Source: Mycocentrospora acerina
Taxonomy: Eukaryota; Ascomycota; Dothideomycetes; Pleosporales
Reading direction: 5' to 3'
NCBI GenBank assembly: GCA_022701365.1
Contig: JAKUHH010000201.1
Span: forward strand, 992,001 to 1,056,000
DNA: 64,000 nucleotides
Shown here: piece by piece, positions 22,720 to 33,506 of the stretch
Position numbering within the stretch: position 1 is the stretch's first letter
Layout of the letters: the number at the start of each line of letters is the position of its first letter
Program-made: the position numbers and the translations under genes
The notes under the pieces: generated by a model
What the model was told of the DNA's origin: nothing
The model's input: the letters and a program-made list of their open reading frames with translations, nothing else
The model's database searches: none

Positions 22720-23811
22720 GGTGGCGGCGGGCTCCGGGTCAGAAATTCTGCAGCAGACAACGGTCAGCGCGGAGGCTTGGGAGCGGCGACGGCGGCGGCG
22801 GCAGCTTGTCCTGGCTGGGCCGGGGGCGGGCGACGCACAATGTAGAATGGGCTCACGGCGCAATTGCGTAGTGGATGCAGACGGCCGAGTGTCTCCTGCA
22901 GTCCCCGACTGGCCTCAAAGGAGATGTCGACGTGCGGTGGTCAGGGGAGCCGGGCGAGGGGACACGGTACTCGCGGAAGCCTGCTGGTGCTGGAGCTGGA
23001 GCTGGAGCGGGAGCGGGTGCTGGTGCTGCAGGGGCCGTCGAGCTCGGCGGGCGTGGGCACAGGCGGGCAGACGGGGGCGGGCAAGAAGAAGAGACACGGT
23101 AGAATGCTCAAGTCACAACGAAGGAAAAAGAAGGCACGGGTGGGAGACAGGAGAGCTGGCCGGGTGCCCGTTGGGGAAATGTCAAGGAAGAATGTCTCCA
23201 AGAGAGCGTTCGTCCTTAGCGCGGCCAATCACGCGGCGGCCTGGCTGTCCCTGCAGGTGAATAGTAAGCCATTGCTTCAGCCTTAAATAGAACTGGCCGC
23301 GCGAGCAAAGGGCGCTGGTCGCATGGATTCGTGTGCATGCTTCGAGCTGCCGTTGCGCGTGCCCGGCCAGTGCCCACTCATGCAGGCACCGTCTGCTGGG
23401 AGCACTGTCGCGGGCTCAGCACCAGAACCAGCACCTGCTCGCTGCTCAAGGACATTGAAACCTGAAACGTTTCGCCTCGGCCAATCACAGCGCCCTGCAA
23501 CCGACTCCAGGCCTCCAACTCGGTCGCTGTGCTCGCAGGCAAACGGATCAACACCATGCCGACACGCACAAACCTTTGAGCTGTCAAACAGCAGGAAACA
23601 AACGCCTGGGTCGCGTCGGCGTCTCTGTGTGGAACACGTAGCACGTCGAGTCAGGTGCCCACGCGCCTCGTGCGACATACAAGCAGGTGGACGACATTCA
23701 GCTTCACAGCATGCGTGCGACGTCGACAAGCGGCAAGCATCAGGCCTGTGTCAATGCTCAGACGAACGTGATCTTCATGCATCTCATTAAATACGTGGTC
23801 AAGCACGTACA
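22720..23811. other. GC-rich upstream region of VTS1 and 3' flank of COG5
   Basis: About 1.1 kb. The open frames here are long because of high GC, but none shows a domain. A hexamer-like run of GGAGCT/GGAGCG units occurs near 22985-23020. I read it as promoter, 5' UTR (probably with an intron) and the COG5 terminator. Confidence 0.5.
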
Positions 23812-25134
23812 TCACTTGATCTGCCCCACAACGCTCCCTACCATGACCGCAGCCTCCCTCTCCCAGTTCCCCATCGTCCCTTTCCCCCCCACCACCTGGC
23901 TCCCCTTCATGACACACTCCCGCACCGCATCTCTCACCCTGTCCTTGTTACTCCGCAGTGTACGCGCCGACACGCCGCCTCGCTGCATAAGCTCCTGAAC
24001 GCGTGGCGAGAGATTGCTCGCGAGTGAGCGCCAGAAGTAGCTTGGCAACGACGATGTGTCGAGCGTGTGTAGTACCGGTTGAAGGAAGTTCGACGACGAG
24101 GGTGCTGATGTCACAGAGAACATGGGATGGGCGGGTGCTTTCGTGGCCTCGAGGAGGGACTGCAAAGCTGTGATGTTTTGACAACGTGCAGAGATCTCGA
24201 GGAGAGTGCGGTCCAGAGTAGGGAGTTGACCAAGGGAGCGAGTAAGCGATGCTAGCGAGGACTTCAGTTGTGTCTGCAAATACTCTTGGACCGTGTTGAG
24301 CATCAGCGTCGGGTCAAACGTCTCGACGGTTGTTCTTGCAGACGTCGGCGACAGGAGGTAGAGCGTGAGCAACGCTGACGTTGTTCTCGACTTTGTGTCC
24401 TCGGTTTGCGCGTACGTAGACGCAGATGTCTGTCCTGATGAGGAAAGCAGCGACGACATGGAGAATTCCTTGACGACTTGCTGTGCACGCGATGCAATAC
24501 TTCGTTCTCCTGGAACGACTAGCTCGTTCTTCAGCGTCTGTACAACATTGACCCTGTCAAGCCCGTCTCCTTCCTCTCCTGGTCCTGATGCTACAAATAT
24601 CTGCCGCAGTGACAGTATTGTGTCTGCCGACCGCACCATGGCTCTATGGTCTTCCTTCTTCGCACTTCCAACCCCTCCCAGCTCAGACATGCGCACCTCC
24701 AGCTGCCGCCCAAGCATGAGGCATCTTGCTACAGCCCGACCCAGTCTTACAGTCTCACACAGTCTTTCTGCCGTCAACCGAACCTGCTCGGCAATCTCGT
24801 ACCGCTCGATGACCTCGCGCTCCAATGTTTTGTACGATTCTGTCAAACTTGCAACCTGGCTCTCCACCTGCTGCAATATCCTTTCGCTTGACTGCGCGTG
24901 GTCTTTCGTATGCTGCAGCAATGGCAGGGCAGACTTGGTCGTCAGAGTGTCGATATGTGTGTCAACTTCCTGGACATCGAAGAGAACGCGGGATAGCGGA
25001 GTTGACAGGTCTAGCGGGGTGTCCGAGGGATTGTTGGTCGCGAGGACGAGGGTATTTGCGAACGAAGTCGCGGAGAAAGAAGGATCGAGGAACGCTTCAT
25101 AGTCGATATATGAGGGTTCTTCATCCGCGGACAT
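23812..25134 (-). CDS. COG5: Conserved oligomeric Golgi complex subunit 5
   Basis: Vesicle-tethering subunit of the COG complex for retrograde traffic within the Golgi. Single exon of 440 residues. The N-terminus has DYEAFLDPSFSATSFANTLV, the usual Cog5 opening, followed by heptad-rich coiled coil (VLFDVQEVDTHIDTLTT, ILQQVESQVASLTESY). A central segment contains RLCETVRLGRAVARCLMLGRQLEV, characteristic of Cog5. The C-terminal helices end VGSVVGQIK. Length fits fungal Cog5, which is shorter than the animal protein. The gene is divergent from the AAA ATPase to its right, with about 690 bp between starts. Confidence 0.9.
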   Translation of the reverse strand: MSADEEPSYIDYEAFLDPSFSATSFANTLVLATNNPSDTPLDLSTPLSRVLFDVQEVDTHIDTLTTKSALPLLQHTKDHAQSSERILQQVESQVASLTESYKTLEREVIERYEIAEQVRLTAERLCETVRLGRAVARCLMLGRQLEVRMSELGGVGSAKKEDHRAMVRSADTILSLRQIFVASGPGEEGDGLDRVNVVQTLKNELVVPGERSIASRAQQVVKEFSMSSLLSSSGQTSASTYAQTEDTKSRTTSALLTLYLLSPTSARTTVETFDPTLMLNTVQEYLQTQLKSSLASLTRSLGQLPTLDRTLLEISARCQNITALQSLLEATKAPAHPMFSVTSAPSSSNFLQPVLHTLDTSSLPSYFWRSLASNLSPRVQELMQRGGVSARTLRSNKDRVRDAVRECVMKGSQVVGGKGTMGNWEREAAVMVGSVVGQIK

Positions 25135-25819
25135 GGTGGAGGCGCAATTGCAGGTGGAAGGTGCGTCGGAGCATTGTTGGTGAGTGGAAAGGTCAATGTG
25201 ACAGGGATAAGCTCGGTATCACTGTCTTAGCGTGAAACCCTTTCATGGCCTTCCATCAGCTTCAATCTCGACATCTTGACATCACTCTACAGTATTATTT
25301 TACCACATGTCAAAGTTTATCTGCCAAGCTAGAAAGACCTATGAGGCATTGCTGGTGTCAAAATATATGGAGATGCGCACTTCTCTGTACTTGGCACAGC
25401 CCTTTTCGCGCCACTTCAAGGCATCTCTCTCACCGGTCAGACGACAACGCTACCATCTTTTACAAGCAAAGGTAGTCATAGCCAGGCAACAATCCATGGG
25501 AATGTAGCCTACATGTAGTGCGGGGCTATTCTGAACGAATGGCCTTAGGTGTCTTATCATCGTTCTCTTCTATTCGTTCTCGCTTTGTAGTAATGACAAT
25601 CCTATTATGCTGAAGCCTTAGCAACTGTGGAGATGAAACGCATGGGTTTGCGGAATGGAGTTCCCAGCTCTTACTGGTACCACTACATTCTCTTCTATAA
25701 ATCTCAAAGAAGCCTTCGTCTTTTCGTTTGTTATCAAGCCTCCACTCGAAATACTCATCTCTCTATTATTCCCTCTTTCATTCAATTTCGTTAACAACTC
25801 ACACACTCAGTACTTCACC
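25135..25819. promoter_or_regulatory. Divergent intergenic region between COG5 and the AAA ATPase gene
   Basis: Start codons of two divergently transcribed genes face away from this 685-bp stretch. An in-frame open stretch from 25655 precedes the ATPase ATG, but its hydrophobic, pyrimidine-rich character reads like 5' UTR. No specific factor site was identified. Confidence 0.5.
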
Positions 25820-27766
25820 ATGGCTATCAAAGATATCTCTAATGGCTCTAATGGTACTGCAACCTTCGCCGCCGAAGGTTCCTTGCCATCATTCAAAAAC
25901 CTTTACCAAGGTCCCGTTGACAACAATGAGAATTGGACCTGGCTCGACCAAGAACCCAAAGACGTCGCCGATGCAGCAGAGAATGAAGAAACCGCCCAGC
26001 ACGCACTCATCACACGTCTCCAAAAAGCAAACGACTCGCGCAAGAAATTCGAACTCCACTCCATCATCATCCAATCCCCCCAGCTCAAAGACGCCCTCTC
26101 CGAAATCCTGCAAGACTACCCAGGCATCCACTGCGGCCTCAAGCGACTAGAGTTTGAAGCGCCATTCAAGCCCTTTGTACACCGCTGGACCCAACTCGTC
26201 GAGTACAAAACCCGCGAAGACCTCGATTCAATAACAGCACAACACATCGACCTGCTCTACGACGTCCTGCGAACCGAGCTCAAAGACGTTATCAAAACAC
26301 TAGAAGACTACGTCAACCATGGCATCGTGAGTTTCGAGCACGTGTGGACAATCTTCCAACCCGGATCAATCATCTACTCCGACTCTCACAAGGGCGCACA
26401 CGGGGCTTACAGACTGCGATCTGGGCAGTTCGTCGAGACAAGATGTGGCAAGGCGTATCAACTCAGTCTAGAGGCCGTGGACTTCAACGGCACCGAATTC
26501 GGGAGGACGGTGACAGAGATCCCCATCTGGGAGTTTGTGGGCACAGCGCCTATCCTCAGTCTTGCAGCGTTCCCGTTATCGTTCCACCCCAACCAGGACA
26601 AGGTCAAGGAATTGCTTGTCGCTCGAGGGCAGAAGTTTGAAGAATTGGCGGGGTGTCACTACAAGGAGTACAATGGCTTTGCGGTGACATGGGATAGAGA
26701 GGGCAAGGAGGTTCCATTTAGCTGCGAAGGTCGCATCATCATCGATGCCAATGGTTTCAGACGCTTCTCATATCGCTCCATGTCCAGCATCGAGCCCCTC
26801 GCCGCCAAAGAAGGACTACAAGAACCTGAGTGTGCCCCGGAAAAGTTCAACATTGACGACCTCACCACCACTACATATGTATTTGGCAGTCAGGCGAAGA
26901 CAAAACTCGTGCGCCTGACCCCAGAACATCACCTCATCTGCTTCCCCCGCGTGCGCGGCTACTCTCTCAAGAAGAAGCAATGGCTCCTCTTCTACCTCGA
27001 CATCATCAAGCCCATCAACTTCAACACCACCGCCTTTTCCGCCCTCGTCCTCCCCGCCGACCAGAAAGAACTCATCCTCTCTTTCGCAGAGGCCCAAGCC
27101 ACAAACAGCACCACATTCGACGACGTCATCAGCGGCAAAGGCCGCGGCCACATCACCCTGCTCAGCGGACCGCCCGGTGTAGGAAAAACACTCACCGCAG
27201 AGTCCGTCGCGGAGCACATGCGCGCACCGCTGTTTACAATGTCTGCCGGCGATCTAGGCACAAATCCCAGCCAGGTCGAGGTACAGTTGACCACTATTCT
27301 TGAGATGATTGCAAAGTGGAATGCCGTCCTGCTGCTCGACGAATGCGACGTCTTTCTCGAAGCGCGCTCAACGCACGATCTCGAGAGGAATAAACTCGTT
27401 TCCATCTTCTTGCGCGTGCTAGAGTACTACGAGGGCTTGCTCTTTCTGACTACCAACCGGGTTGATAATATCGATGCGGCGTTTCAGAGTAGGATCCATG
27501 TTAGCTTGGCGTATCCGGACTTGACTGCCGAGTCAAGACGGCATATCTGGGAGAACTTCTTGAAGGGACTGGGCGTCAGGCAGGATTGGGGTGATGGTGA
27601 TTTGGACGAGTTGGCGACGGTGGAGTTGAATGGTCGGCAGATTAAGAATGTCTTGAAGAGTGCGGCGCTGTTGGCGGCAAGGAAGAAGGATAGACTGGGG
27701 AGGAAGTATGTGGATATGGTGTTGGCGATTGAACGGAGGAGGCCGGGAGTTTCGGAGGGGTTTTAG
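25820..27766 (+). CDS. AAA-type ATPase with fungal DUF7025-like N-terminal region
   Basis: A 648-residue protein of the large filamentous-fungal AAA ATPase group. The N-terminal half has the family motif HIDLLYDVLRTELK...FEHVWTIFQPG and a beta-rich part (YRLRSGQFVETR, IPIWEFVG). The C-terminal half is a single AAA domain: Walker A GPPGVGKT, Walker B LLLDECDVFLE, sensor FLTTNRVDNIDAAFQSRIH (Arg-finger region) and a C-terminal lid (RQIKNVLKSAALLA). Catalytic residues look intact. I start at the ATG in ACTTCACCATGG rather than the upstream in-frame ATG at 25655. The cellular role is unknown; a chaperone or remodelling activity is only implied by the fold. Confidence 0.88.
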   Translation: MAIKDISNGSNGTATFAAEGSLPSFKNLYQGPVDNNENWTWLDQEPKDVADAAENEETAQHALITRLQKANDSRKKFELHSIIIQSPQLKDALSEILQDYPGIHCGLKRLEFEAPFKPFVHRWTQLVEYKTREDLDSITAQHIDLLYDVLRTELKDVIKTLEDYVNHGIVSFEHVWTIFQPGSIIYSDSHKGAHGAYRLRSGQFVETRCGKAYQLSLEAVDFNGTEFGRTVTEIPIWEFVGTAPILSLAAFPLSFHPNQDKVKELLVARGQKFEELAGCHYKEYNGFAVTWDREGKEVPFSCEGRIIIDANGFRRFSYRSMSSIEPLAAKEGLQEPECAPEKFNIDDLTTTTYVFGSQAKTKLVRLTPEHHLICFPRVRGYSLKKKQWLLFYLDIIKPINFNTTAFSALVLPADQKELILSFAEAQATNSTTFDDVISGKGRGHITLLSGPPGVGKTLTAESVAEHMRAPLFTMSAGDLGTNPSQVEVQLTTILEMIAKWNAVLLLDECDVFLEARSTHDLERNKLVSIFLRVLEYYEGLLFLTTNRVDNIDAAFQSRIHVSLAYPDLTAESRRHIWENFLKGLGVRQDWGDGDLDELATVELNGRQIKNVLKSAALLAARKKDRLGRKYVDMVLAIERRRPGVSEGF

Positions 27767-28015
27767 GGGAGGGAGGGAGGGTGTGATGTTCCGTGGGACG
27801 TAAATGATAACGCTCATCAAAACAATGCTCAGTATTTCCCGGCTTTCGAAGCCTGTCCGTGTAAAGACGTCCAGAAGATCCTGTGTTGCTGTTTTTGATA
27901 AGTAATTCAAGCATCCAATAGTCCTAGGGCACGGTCGCTAGCAAGGAGGTCAAGTAGCTTGTGTGCGTGGCTGAGTGAGTCTAGTCGGCTTCGCAGGATA
28001 ATGTAGGTTGACACC

Positions 28016-28867
28016 TCATTCGGACTCATCATCTTCTCTCAAGATGTCTTCACATTCTTCTCTCAGCTCTTTGACACCCGCCACGCTCTTCCATTTGTCG
28101 AGGATCTTGCTAACCTCTTCCCATTCCTTCTCTGCTTCCTCATCCTGCTCTTGATCGATCATCTCACGTAGGCGTCGTGGTGTGTCCAGCACCCATCTGA
28201 CCGTCTCTTTCTGCTTCCGCTTCTTCGCCAACTCCTCCTTTTCCGTCTCATCTCCCTCCACACGTATCTCGATCCCTAGACCTTCGGGTCTTCTCTGTAC
28301 ACTCTGTATTGAGGATGACAACGAAGCAGCAGTCTCGGCAATATGAGACATGGCAGGCCCAAGTGTGTGCGTTGTAGGGGCTAGAGGGTCCATGTTTCCA
28401 CGCATGCGTCGGATGGTGCTAGTTGCGGAAAGTAATTTGGAGTAGTTGTCATACACGAGGGACTTTCTATCACTATCGAGATTTCGTATTTCTACAGCAG
28501 CAGTTGCAATTAGCCATATTTCTGCACGTGGATTCAAAATGAACATACGCGACACCAGATCAGCTTCTACCTTCAGGATGCCCTTTAAGCCCTCCCTTGC
28601 TAGCAAGCTGTCCACAAAAGCCTCGGCATCGAAATCAGCTGCGTCGAGCTCCGTCAATGTCTCATCTTCTTCGGGACCTAGCCCTGTACGCGACGATTCT
28701 TCCGATATCTTTGCATCTGTGTCTTTGGGAGCTTTCAGCCCGTAAAACTCGCGTAAGGCTGTCCTGTTGCGGCGTGCTGGCGGAGGCCGTGAGGATTCAA
28801 AGGAAGCGCGTGTGGATGAGGGGCTGCGAACAGACACGCTGGCACGTGGTGATGCTATGGTGGACAT
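28016..28867 (-). CDS. VPS51: Vps51, GARP/EARP tethering complex subunit
   Basis: Small subunit of the Golgi-associated retrograde protein complex that tethers endosome-derived vesicles at the trans-Golgi. Exons 28867-28549 and 28491-28016 (264 residues). The 57-nt intron (GTATGT...TGTAG) is in frame and has no stop, so a naive ORF includes it. Removing it joins EADLVS|QIRNLDSDRKSLVYDNYSKL, split here as EADLVS and QIRNLD, which restores the Vps51 core motif. N-terminal to it are LREFYGL and DAEAFVDSLLAREGLKGILK, both typical of the family; a charged coiled coil follows (KKRKQKETVRWVLDTPRRLREM). The start chosen is MSTIASPRAS; the open frame upstream is promoter. The gene is divergent from RMI1. 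Confidence 0.9.
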   Translation of the reverse strand: MSTIASPRASVSVRSPSSTRASFESSRPPPARRNRTALREFYGLKAPKDTDAKISEESSRTGLGPEEDETLTELDAADFDAEAFVDSLLAREGLKGILKVEADLVSRMFILNPRAEIWLIATAAVEIRNLDSDRKSLVYDNYSKLLSATSTIRRMRGNMDPLAPTTHTLGPAMSHIAETAASLSSSIQSVQRRPEGLGIEIRVEGDETEKEELAKKRKQKETVRWVLDTPRRLREMIDQEQDEEAEKEWEEVSKILDKWKSVAGVKELREECEDILREDDESE

Positions 28868-29087
28868 TACGATATATTTGCTCGACAGTTTCAATATAGA
28901 GTTCAATGCTGGTATGTGGTGTAATACGTAGTCTTGAGGGGTGAAGCTCGCGGTGAGACGCCAAGGCCAAATTGGGGAAGAGGTGTCCCACGTCATTTAC
29001 GCGACGCGTCTTCCTTACCAAAACTTCCAGAACACCGGCGATAAAATTCAATGATTTCTCAAGCCAAATCACACTGCATTGATCAGA
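28868..29087. promoter_or_regulatory. Compact bidirectional promoter, VPS51 / RMI1
   Basis: Only 220 bases separate the two divergent start codons, so core promoters and both 5' UTRs must overlap or abut here. No individual element was identified with confidence. Confidence 0.6.
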
Positions 29088-29771
29088 ATGGCGAATAACA
29101 TCATAGCTGAGCTAACGCAGCATTTGAACGCCAGGTACCTCTATCCTACTGCATCATGGCTCCAGAGCTTCATCTCCACGACGCGGCCAAATACACCATT
29201 ACCTGCGCTGAGCAAAACAGCTTTCTTTCGCCTTACAGCGAGTGATATCACGACATGCCTTGAACAGCCTGCAGTATCTGTGTTCCCACATGATGTACTC
29301 AAGGGTACAGCGCAGTCTCGTTTCATCACAGGGCCAATCTTGTGTCAAGTACTCGATATTGAAGACATAGGCCACTCGCGCTGGTCGCAGGTCGAGGCCA
29401 TCGAAGCAAGAGAACGCGGGGAAACGACAAAAGGAAGAGAGATTGTACGAGTCGTGGAACCAGAGAATGAGAGTGCTGCCGAAGCGCCTGTCCAGAGCAA
29501 AGGGCCATTCAAGCTGCTGCTGCAGGACGCGAAAGGCCTGAAGATCTATGCGCTAGATTTGAGAGGCATAGAAGGACTGAATACCAATATGACTATGGGT
29601 GTGAAAGTCATTCTGCGCAACTTTGACGTTCGAAGAGGAGTAGTCATGCTTGAGCCGGGCAGTGTGCAGGTTTTGGGTGGGAAGTTGGAGGCGCTTGATA
29701 AGGCTTGGAGAGATTCCAGGAAAGAGAGGCTTGTGAATGCTGCCAAGGGAAATGGTGAGACTGCTGGATGA
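29088..29771 (+). CDS. RMI1: RecQ-mediated genome instability protein 1
   Basis: OB-fold partner of RecQ helicase (Sgs1/BLM) and topoisomerase III in dissolving double Holliday junctions in the nucleus. Single exon, 227 residues. The N-terminal helices (NARYLYPTASWLQSF) are followed by the OB fold with GPILCQVLDIEDIG, then FKLLLQDAKGLKIYALDLRGIEGLN, split as LLLQDAKG and YALDLRGI, both hallmark Rmi1 strands. Next are MTMGVKVILRNFDVRRGV and LEPGSVQVLGGKLEALD. The ATG at 29088 gives the natural N-terminus MANNIIAEL. Length matches fungal Rmi1. Confidence 0.93.
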   Translation: MANNIIAELTQHLNARYLYPTASWLQSFISTTRPNTPLPALSKTAFFRLTASDITTCLEQPAVSVFPHDVLKGTAQSRFITGPILCQVLDIEDIGHSRWSQVEAIEARERGETTKGREIVRVVEPENESAAEAPVQSKGPFKLLLQDAKGLKIYALDLRGIEGLNTNMTMGVKVILRNFDVRRGVVMLEPGSVQVLGGKLEALDKAWRDSRKERLVNAAKGNGETAG

Positions 29772-29959
29772 CTTGTTTGGCAAATGGTCTTCTTCAATCT
29801 GAGCGTAGGGGTTTCTGGGCGTCCACCCGCATATGCAGCATGACCCATCATGCACAACCCCCCACTTCTTCAGCCTGGTCAATACACAAGATACACAGCC
29901 TACATAACCATGTAGAACTGTAGCGGAGGGTTTTGACATCACCATCTTTTCCTATAATA

Positions 29960-32366
29960 ATGCTTTGCGACGTCTGTAAAGGCGTTTTGAAATTTCGCCA
30001 AAATCTCATCTCTTTCGTGGATCGCAGCAACAATTCGGATCATGAGGGACCGTCTGACAGTGGAACAGAAATAAAGGTCGAAGACGAAGCAATATTTGAA
30101 GACGAATTGACAGATCGAGACGACATAGAGAATGAAAATGTAGCAAAGCCCATCTCTGAAGAGCCAGACCAAGAGATAGCCGATGACAAACAAAAACAAA
30201 CAGACGAAAATGTATGGGCAAAGGATGATGAGCACAAAACTACTGAAGAAGATGGTACCGATTCATCACGGGATTACTGGAGAAAAGTTTCAATCACACT
30301 TGGTCATCATCGTTCGTCCTCTGCTCTAATCAGGTCAGCAAAGGCTGGATGCTTTGTATGTCAAATAACTTGGGATCGGTTACCCAAGTCAAAGCAAGAA
30401 ATGTTACTTAAGGCGGAGATCGAACACGCGACAAGTAGCGATCAGGCCCTGAACATGGCAGAACATACTAGATTGACTCCATCTATGTTTTTCTCATGTG
30501 CATATCTCGAAAACAAAGGGTCTGGGCCGCCTGGGTCGCTCTGGTTCATGACACATTCCAGCCAAATTAAAGATAGCACATCTTTCCCTCGTAGGCTAGG
30601 TGCTTTTGTCTTACAGCCGATATTGGGTATTTATTTTCCATGCTGTTAGTGTGAATTCCATTGACATACACGCAGATTATTCTCAAGCATTCAGCGAAAA
30701 TTCCAGAGCAGGCAACCTTCCGGTTAACACGTTCTCGGATGATTCTATTTTAACAGTCAAACAATGGCTAAACCATTGTTCAAAGAATCATTCAAAATGC
30801 AATAAGGATAATCCAGATATACCATGGTATCCAACGCGTCTAATCGACCTTGGAAGTTATGATGAACCTGAGAATTATGTACGTCTGATTGTTACGGCTG
30901 AAGAAACACCCCTCCTACAATCACCATATCTTACCTTAAGCCATCGATGGGGAGGAGCGCATATTACCCAACTCATGCGATCCAATCTAGAAGATTTCCG
31001 GAAAACTATGCCCATTGCGGGTTTGGCTAGGACCTTCAGAGAAGCCATACTCGTGTCAAGGACATTGGGTATTCGCTATCTCTGGATCGACTGCCTTTGC
31101 ATTATGCAAGACAAAGACGACATGTCTGACTGGTACCATGAGGCAGAACTGATGCAAAAAGTGTACTCACATTCATATTGCAACATATCTGCATCGGACG
31201 CGGAAGATAGCACACGAGGCTTGTTTCGAGGCCGAGATCCCCGGATGATTCATATACAGAAGGCCGAGGTCGGTCTCAAAGATCTTCGTAGGACTTCCGA
31301 GTCTCCAAGGATTGCAGAATATACAATCCATGAACCTGATTTATGGGAAAACAATATTGAAAAATGCCCTGTCAATTTACGCGGTTGGGTATTTCAAGAG
31401 AGGCTTCTTTCTCCCCGGATTCTTCACTTTGGGAAAAGTCAACTTTTCTGGGAATGTCGGGAGTCTACAGCGTGTGAGACGTATCCAACCGAGTTCCCAA
31501 AGGGCATTTATAACGTTCTTTCTAATTTCTTCAAGATCGGGTGCGATCTCGATACGCCTATGGTGCCACGTTGGAAACCCTCTGAGAGTGTAGACATACG
31601 TTATGAGAAATGGAGGGAGATAGTTCGACTTTACTCCAAGACGCATCTAACAGATCCAAATGACAAACTTATTGCTCTCTCTGGTGTGGCCAAACGATTT
31701 GCAACCGTATTGGGCGACACGTATATGGCAGGACTGTGGCGCAAAGACCTCGAGATTGAGTTACTTTGGTCTGCCAACGAAGATTATGTTATTGATGGAC
31801 TTCTCAAACGGACCCGTCCCGCTGTCTATAGAGCTCCATCGTGGTCATGGGCATCCATAGACGTCCCTGTCTCGATGGTTCACCAGTTTCTCATCAACAA
31901 GGCACTATTCGCAGTGCAAGAATTTGATCTCAAACACGTCACTCTCGACATCACAGGACGTGTCAAGAGCGGATGGTTGAACATACGGGGTTATTTGAGA
32001 CCAGCAAAAATTGAGTGTAAACATGTTGATCGTTATCCATTTCGCACCTACTGGACGATTTCTGAGCATAATCTGCAAGTGACACTTGACATCTCCGAGT
32101 CAAATGAACATGCGTTCGACGATGACAATACTGAGGGTAGGATATTCTACATGCCTGGCCTTGAGTTAACAATCGGTAGAGCTGTGATGGTCCTGCTTCT
32201 GAGGGTCAACGACATTGACACAGGGGTGTTCGAAAGAATCGGAGTCGCAGAGTGCTATGGCACTAAAGACTTTTACGTCCAACTCTCAGAACTCAGCGAA
32301 GAAGCCAAAAGACATCTTCCTTGCCTGCGGTACGAAGACGGGCAGCACACAATCCGGATTATTTAA
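29960..32366 (+). CDS. HET domain (heterokaryon incompatibility) protein
   Basis: Protein of the HET family, linked to vegetative incompatibility and programmed cell death. Exons 29960-30626 and 30676-32366 (785 residues). The 49-nt intron GTATTT...CGCAG changes frame and joins PIL|DYSQ. The N-terminus begins MLCDVCKGVL, has a long acidic stretch (about residues 35-105) and a Cys pair AGCFVC. The HET domain holds YLTLSHRWGG, LARTFREAILVSRTLGIRYLWIDCLCIMQD, split as LARTFREA and RYLWIDCLCI, and YCNISASDAEDSTRGLF. Downstream are GWVFQERLLSPRILHFG and YRAPSWSWAS, both usual in this family. All core motifs are present, so it looks intact. RMI1 ends 188 bp upstream on the same strand. Confidence 0.93.
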
Positions 32367-32913
32367 GCAAAACAAATGGGAACTTCAATCGAGCTTGTAG
32401 AATTTTCCTAGTTGAACCTTGGAATTTCCTTTGGACTTTTCGGCAGATACAGGTCCTTACTTTAGAACGTAACAATCTACCGATGCACTTTGTAAAAAAT
32501 GCAATGTATGCGTTAGTTGTTCATATCGCTTTGCGCCGATGAGAATGATTTTATATGTAGGCTCTACAGAAGAGAATTGTAATCTGCACATCCCGGCTGT
32601 TCCTGGGCCTCGACTGCACGCTCAAACAAAGATACCATACAAGCTCTCATCAATCCAACGTCTACCTCAACCCCAACGCCTCTGACGCACCATCATCAAC
32701 AAACGACCCTCTTAGCAAAGATCTCGACTGCGCCCCACGCTTGCCAACCACTCGACCCGCAACGCCCTCACAAGCGATGACCGCATCCATGTTACGTCTG
32801 CCCGATGACGTAGCCGGCTGACAATTACTTGGAAGACATATCAAACGCAAAAAATCGCAGCGATAGTTTCATTTAAAGTTTTACATCACTTTGACGCAAA
32901 TTACTTACTCAAA
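32367..32913. other. Intergenic region
   Basis: About 550 bases with no supportable gene. Short minus-strand frames have no recognisable features. It includes the HET 3' flank and the promoter of the small gene that follows. Confidence 0.5.
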
Positions 32914-33200
32914 ATGACGACAACTACCAACCAAGATATTTCTACACAATTCCAAGGTACGCTAATATTTTTGGTCTGTTCTTCAGGGAGTTAAAAGCTT
33001 ATACGTTATTTGTAGAGCCGATTGTTCCTCCGGCTGTGGCGGGTACGGGTGCATCAACGACAAAGGCGGTTAAGGATGTGACGAAGAAGGTTCTTCTTGG
33101 GTCCGGAGAAAGCAAGGGAAAGGAGGCGAAGGTGGACAGTGGCAAAATTGAAGACGCCATCAATATGGTTGGAGAAGATGGAGGATTAAGACAATTATGA
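32914..33200 (+). CDS. Small hydrophilic hypothetical protein (75 residues)
   Basis: Two exons, 32914-32956 and 33016-33200, joined across a 59-nt intron (GTACGC...TTGTAG), encode a Thr/Lys-rich protein: MTTTTNQDISTQFQ|EPIVPP, then VAGTGASTTKAVKDVTKKVL, LGSGESKGKEAKVDSGKIED and AINMVGEDGGLRQL. The start sits in a good context (CAAAATGAC). It has no signal peptide or membrane segment and looks disordered, with one possible amphipathic helix. I do not recognise it. Support comes from the clean intron with frame continuity and a sensible ending, not from homology. Confidence 0.55.
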
Positions 33201-33506
33201 TTATGCTGTCTTCTGGAGGGGATTAAAAAGCTACGTCTGGAAAGGCGGTTACTCGTTTTGAATTTGAGGACTCAGATTTGACAAAATTGTTTGCGTCGAC
33301 ATACTAGCGAAGACATTGTAAGACCCATGTCCCACAGTCGATCATCAAAAGTTCTTACAAAACCAAATGCAATCAAGAAACTAACGCATACTTTTTTTTT
33401 TCAGTCGTTACATCTCACGTTATCTCTTGAACATCGGAAACGGGTTGCAATAATATAAGGCACAACCATGAAATTCAACATTTTATTCGCATGTCTCATT
33501 CTACCT

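Noticed and set aside
22562..23790. Several 150-230 codon frames upstream of VTS1
   Set aside because: GC-rich sequence keeps frames open by chance. Composition is Arg/Ala/Gly-rich and low-complexity, with no plausible start context or domain.
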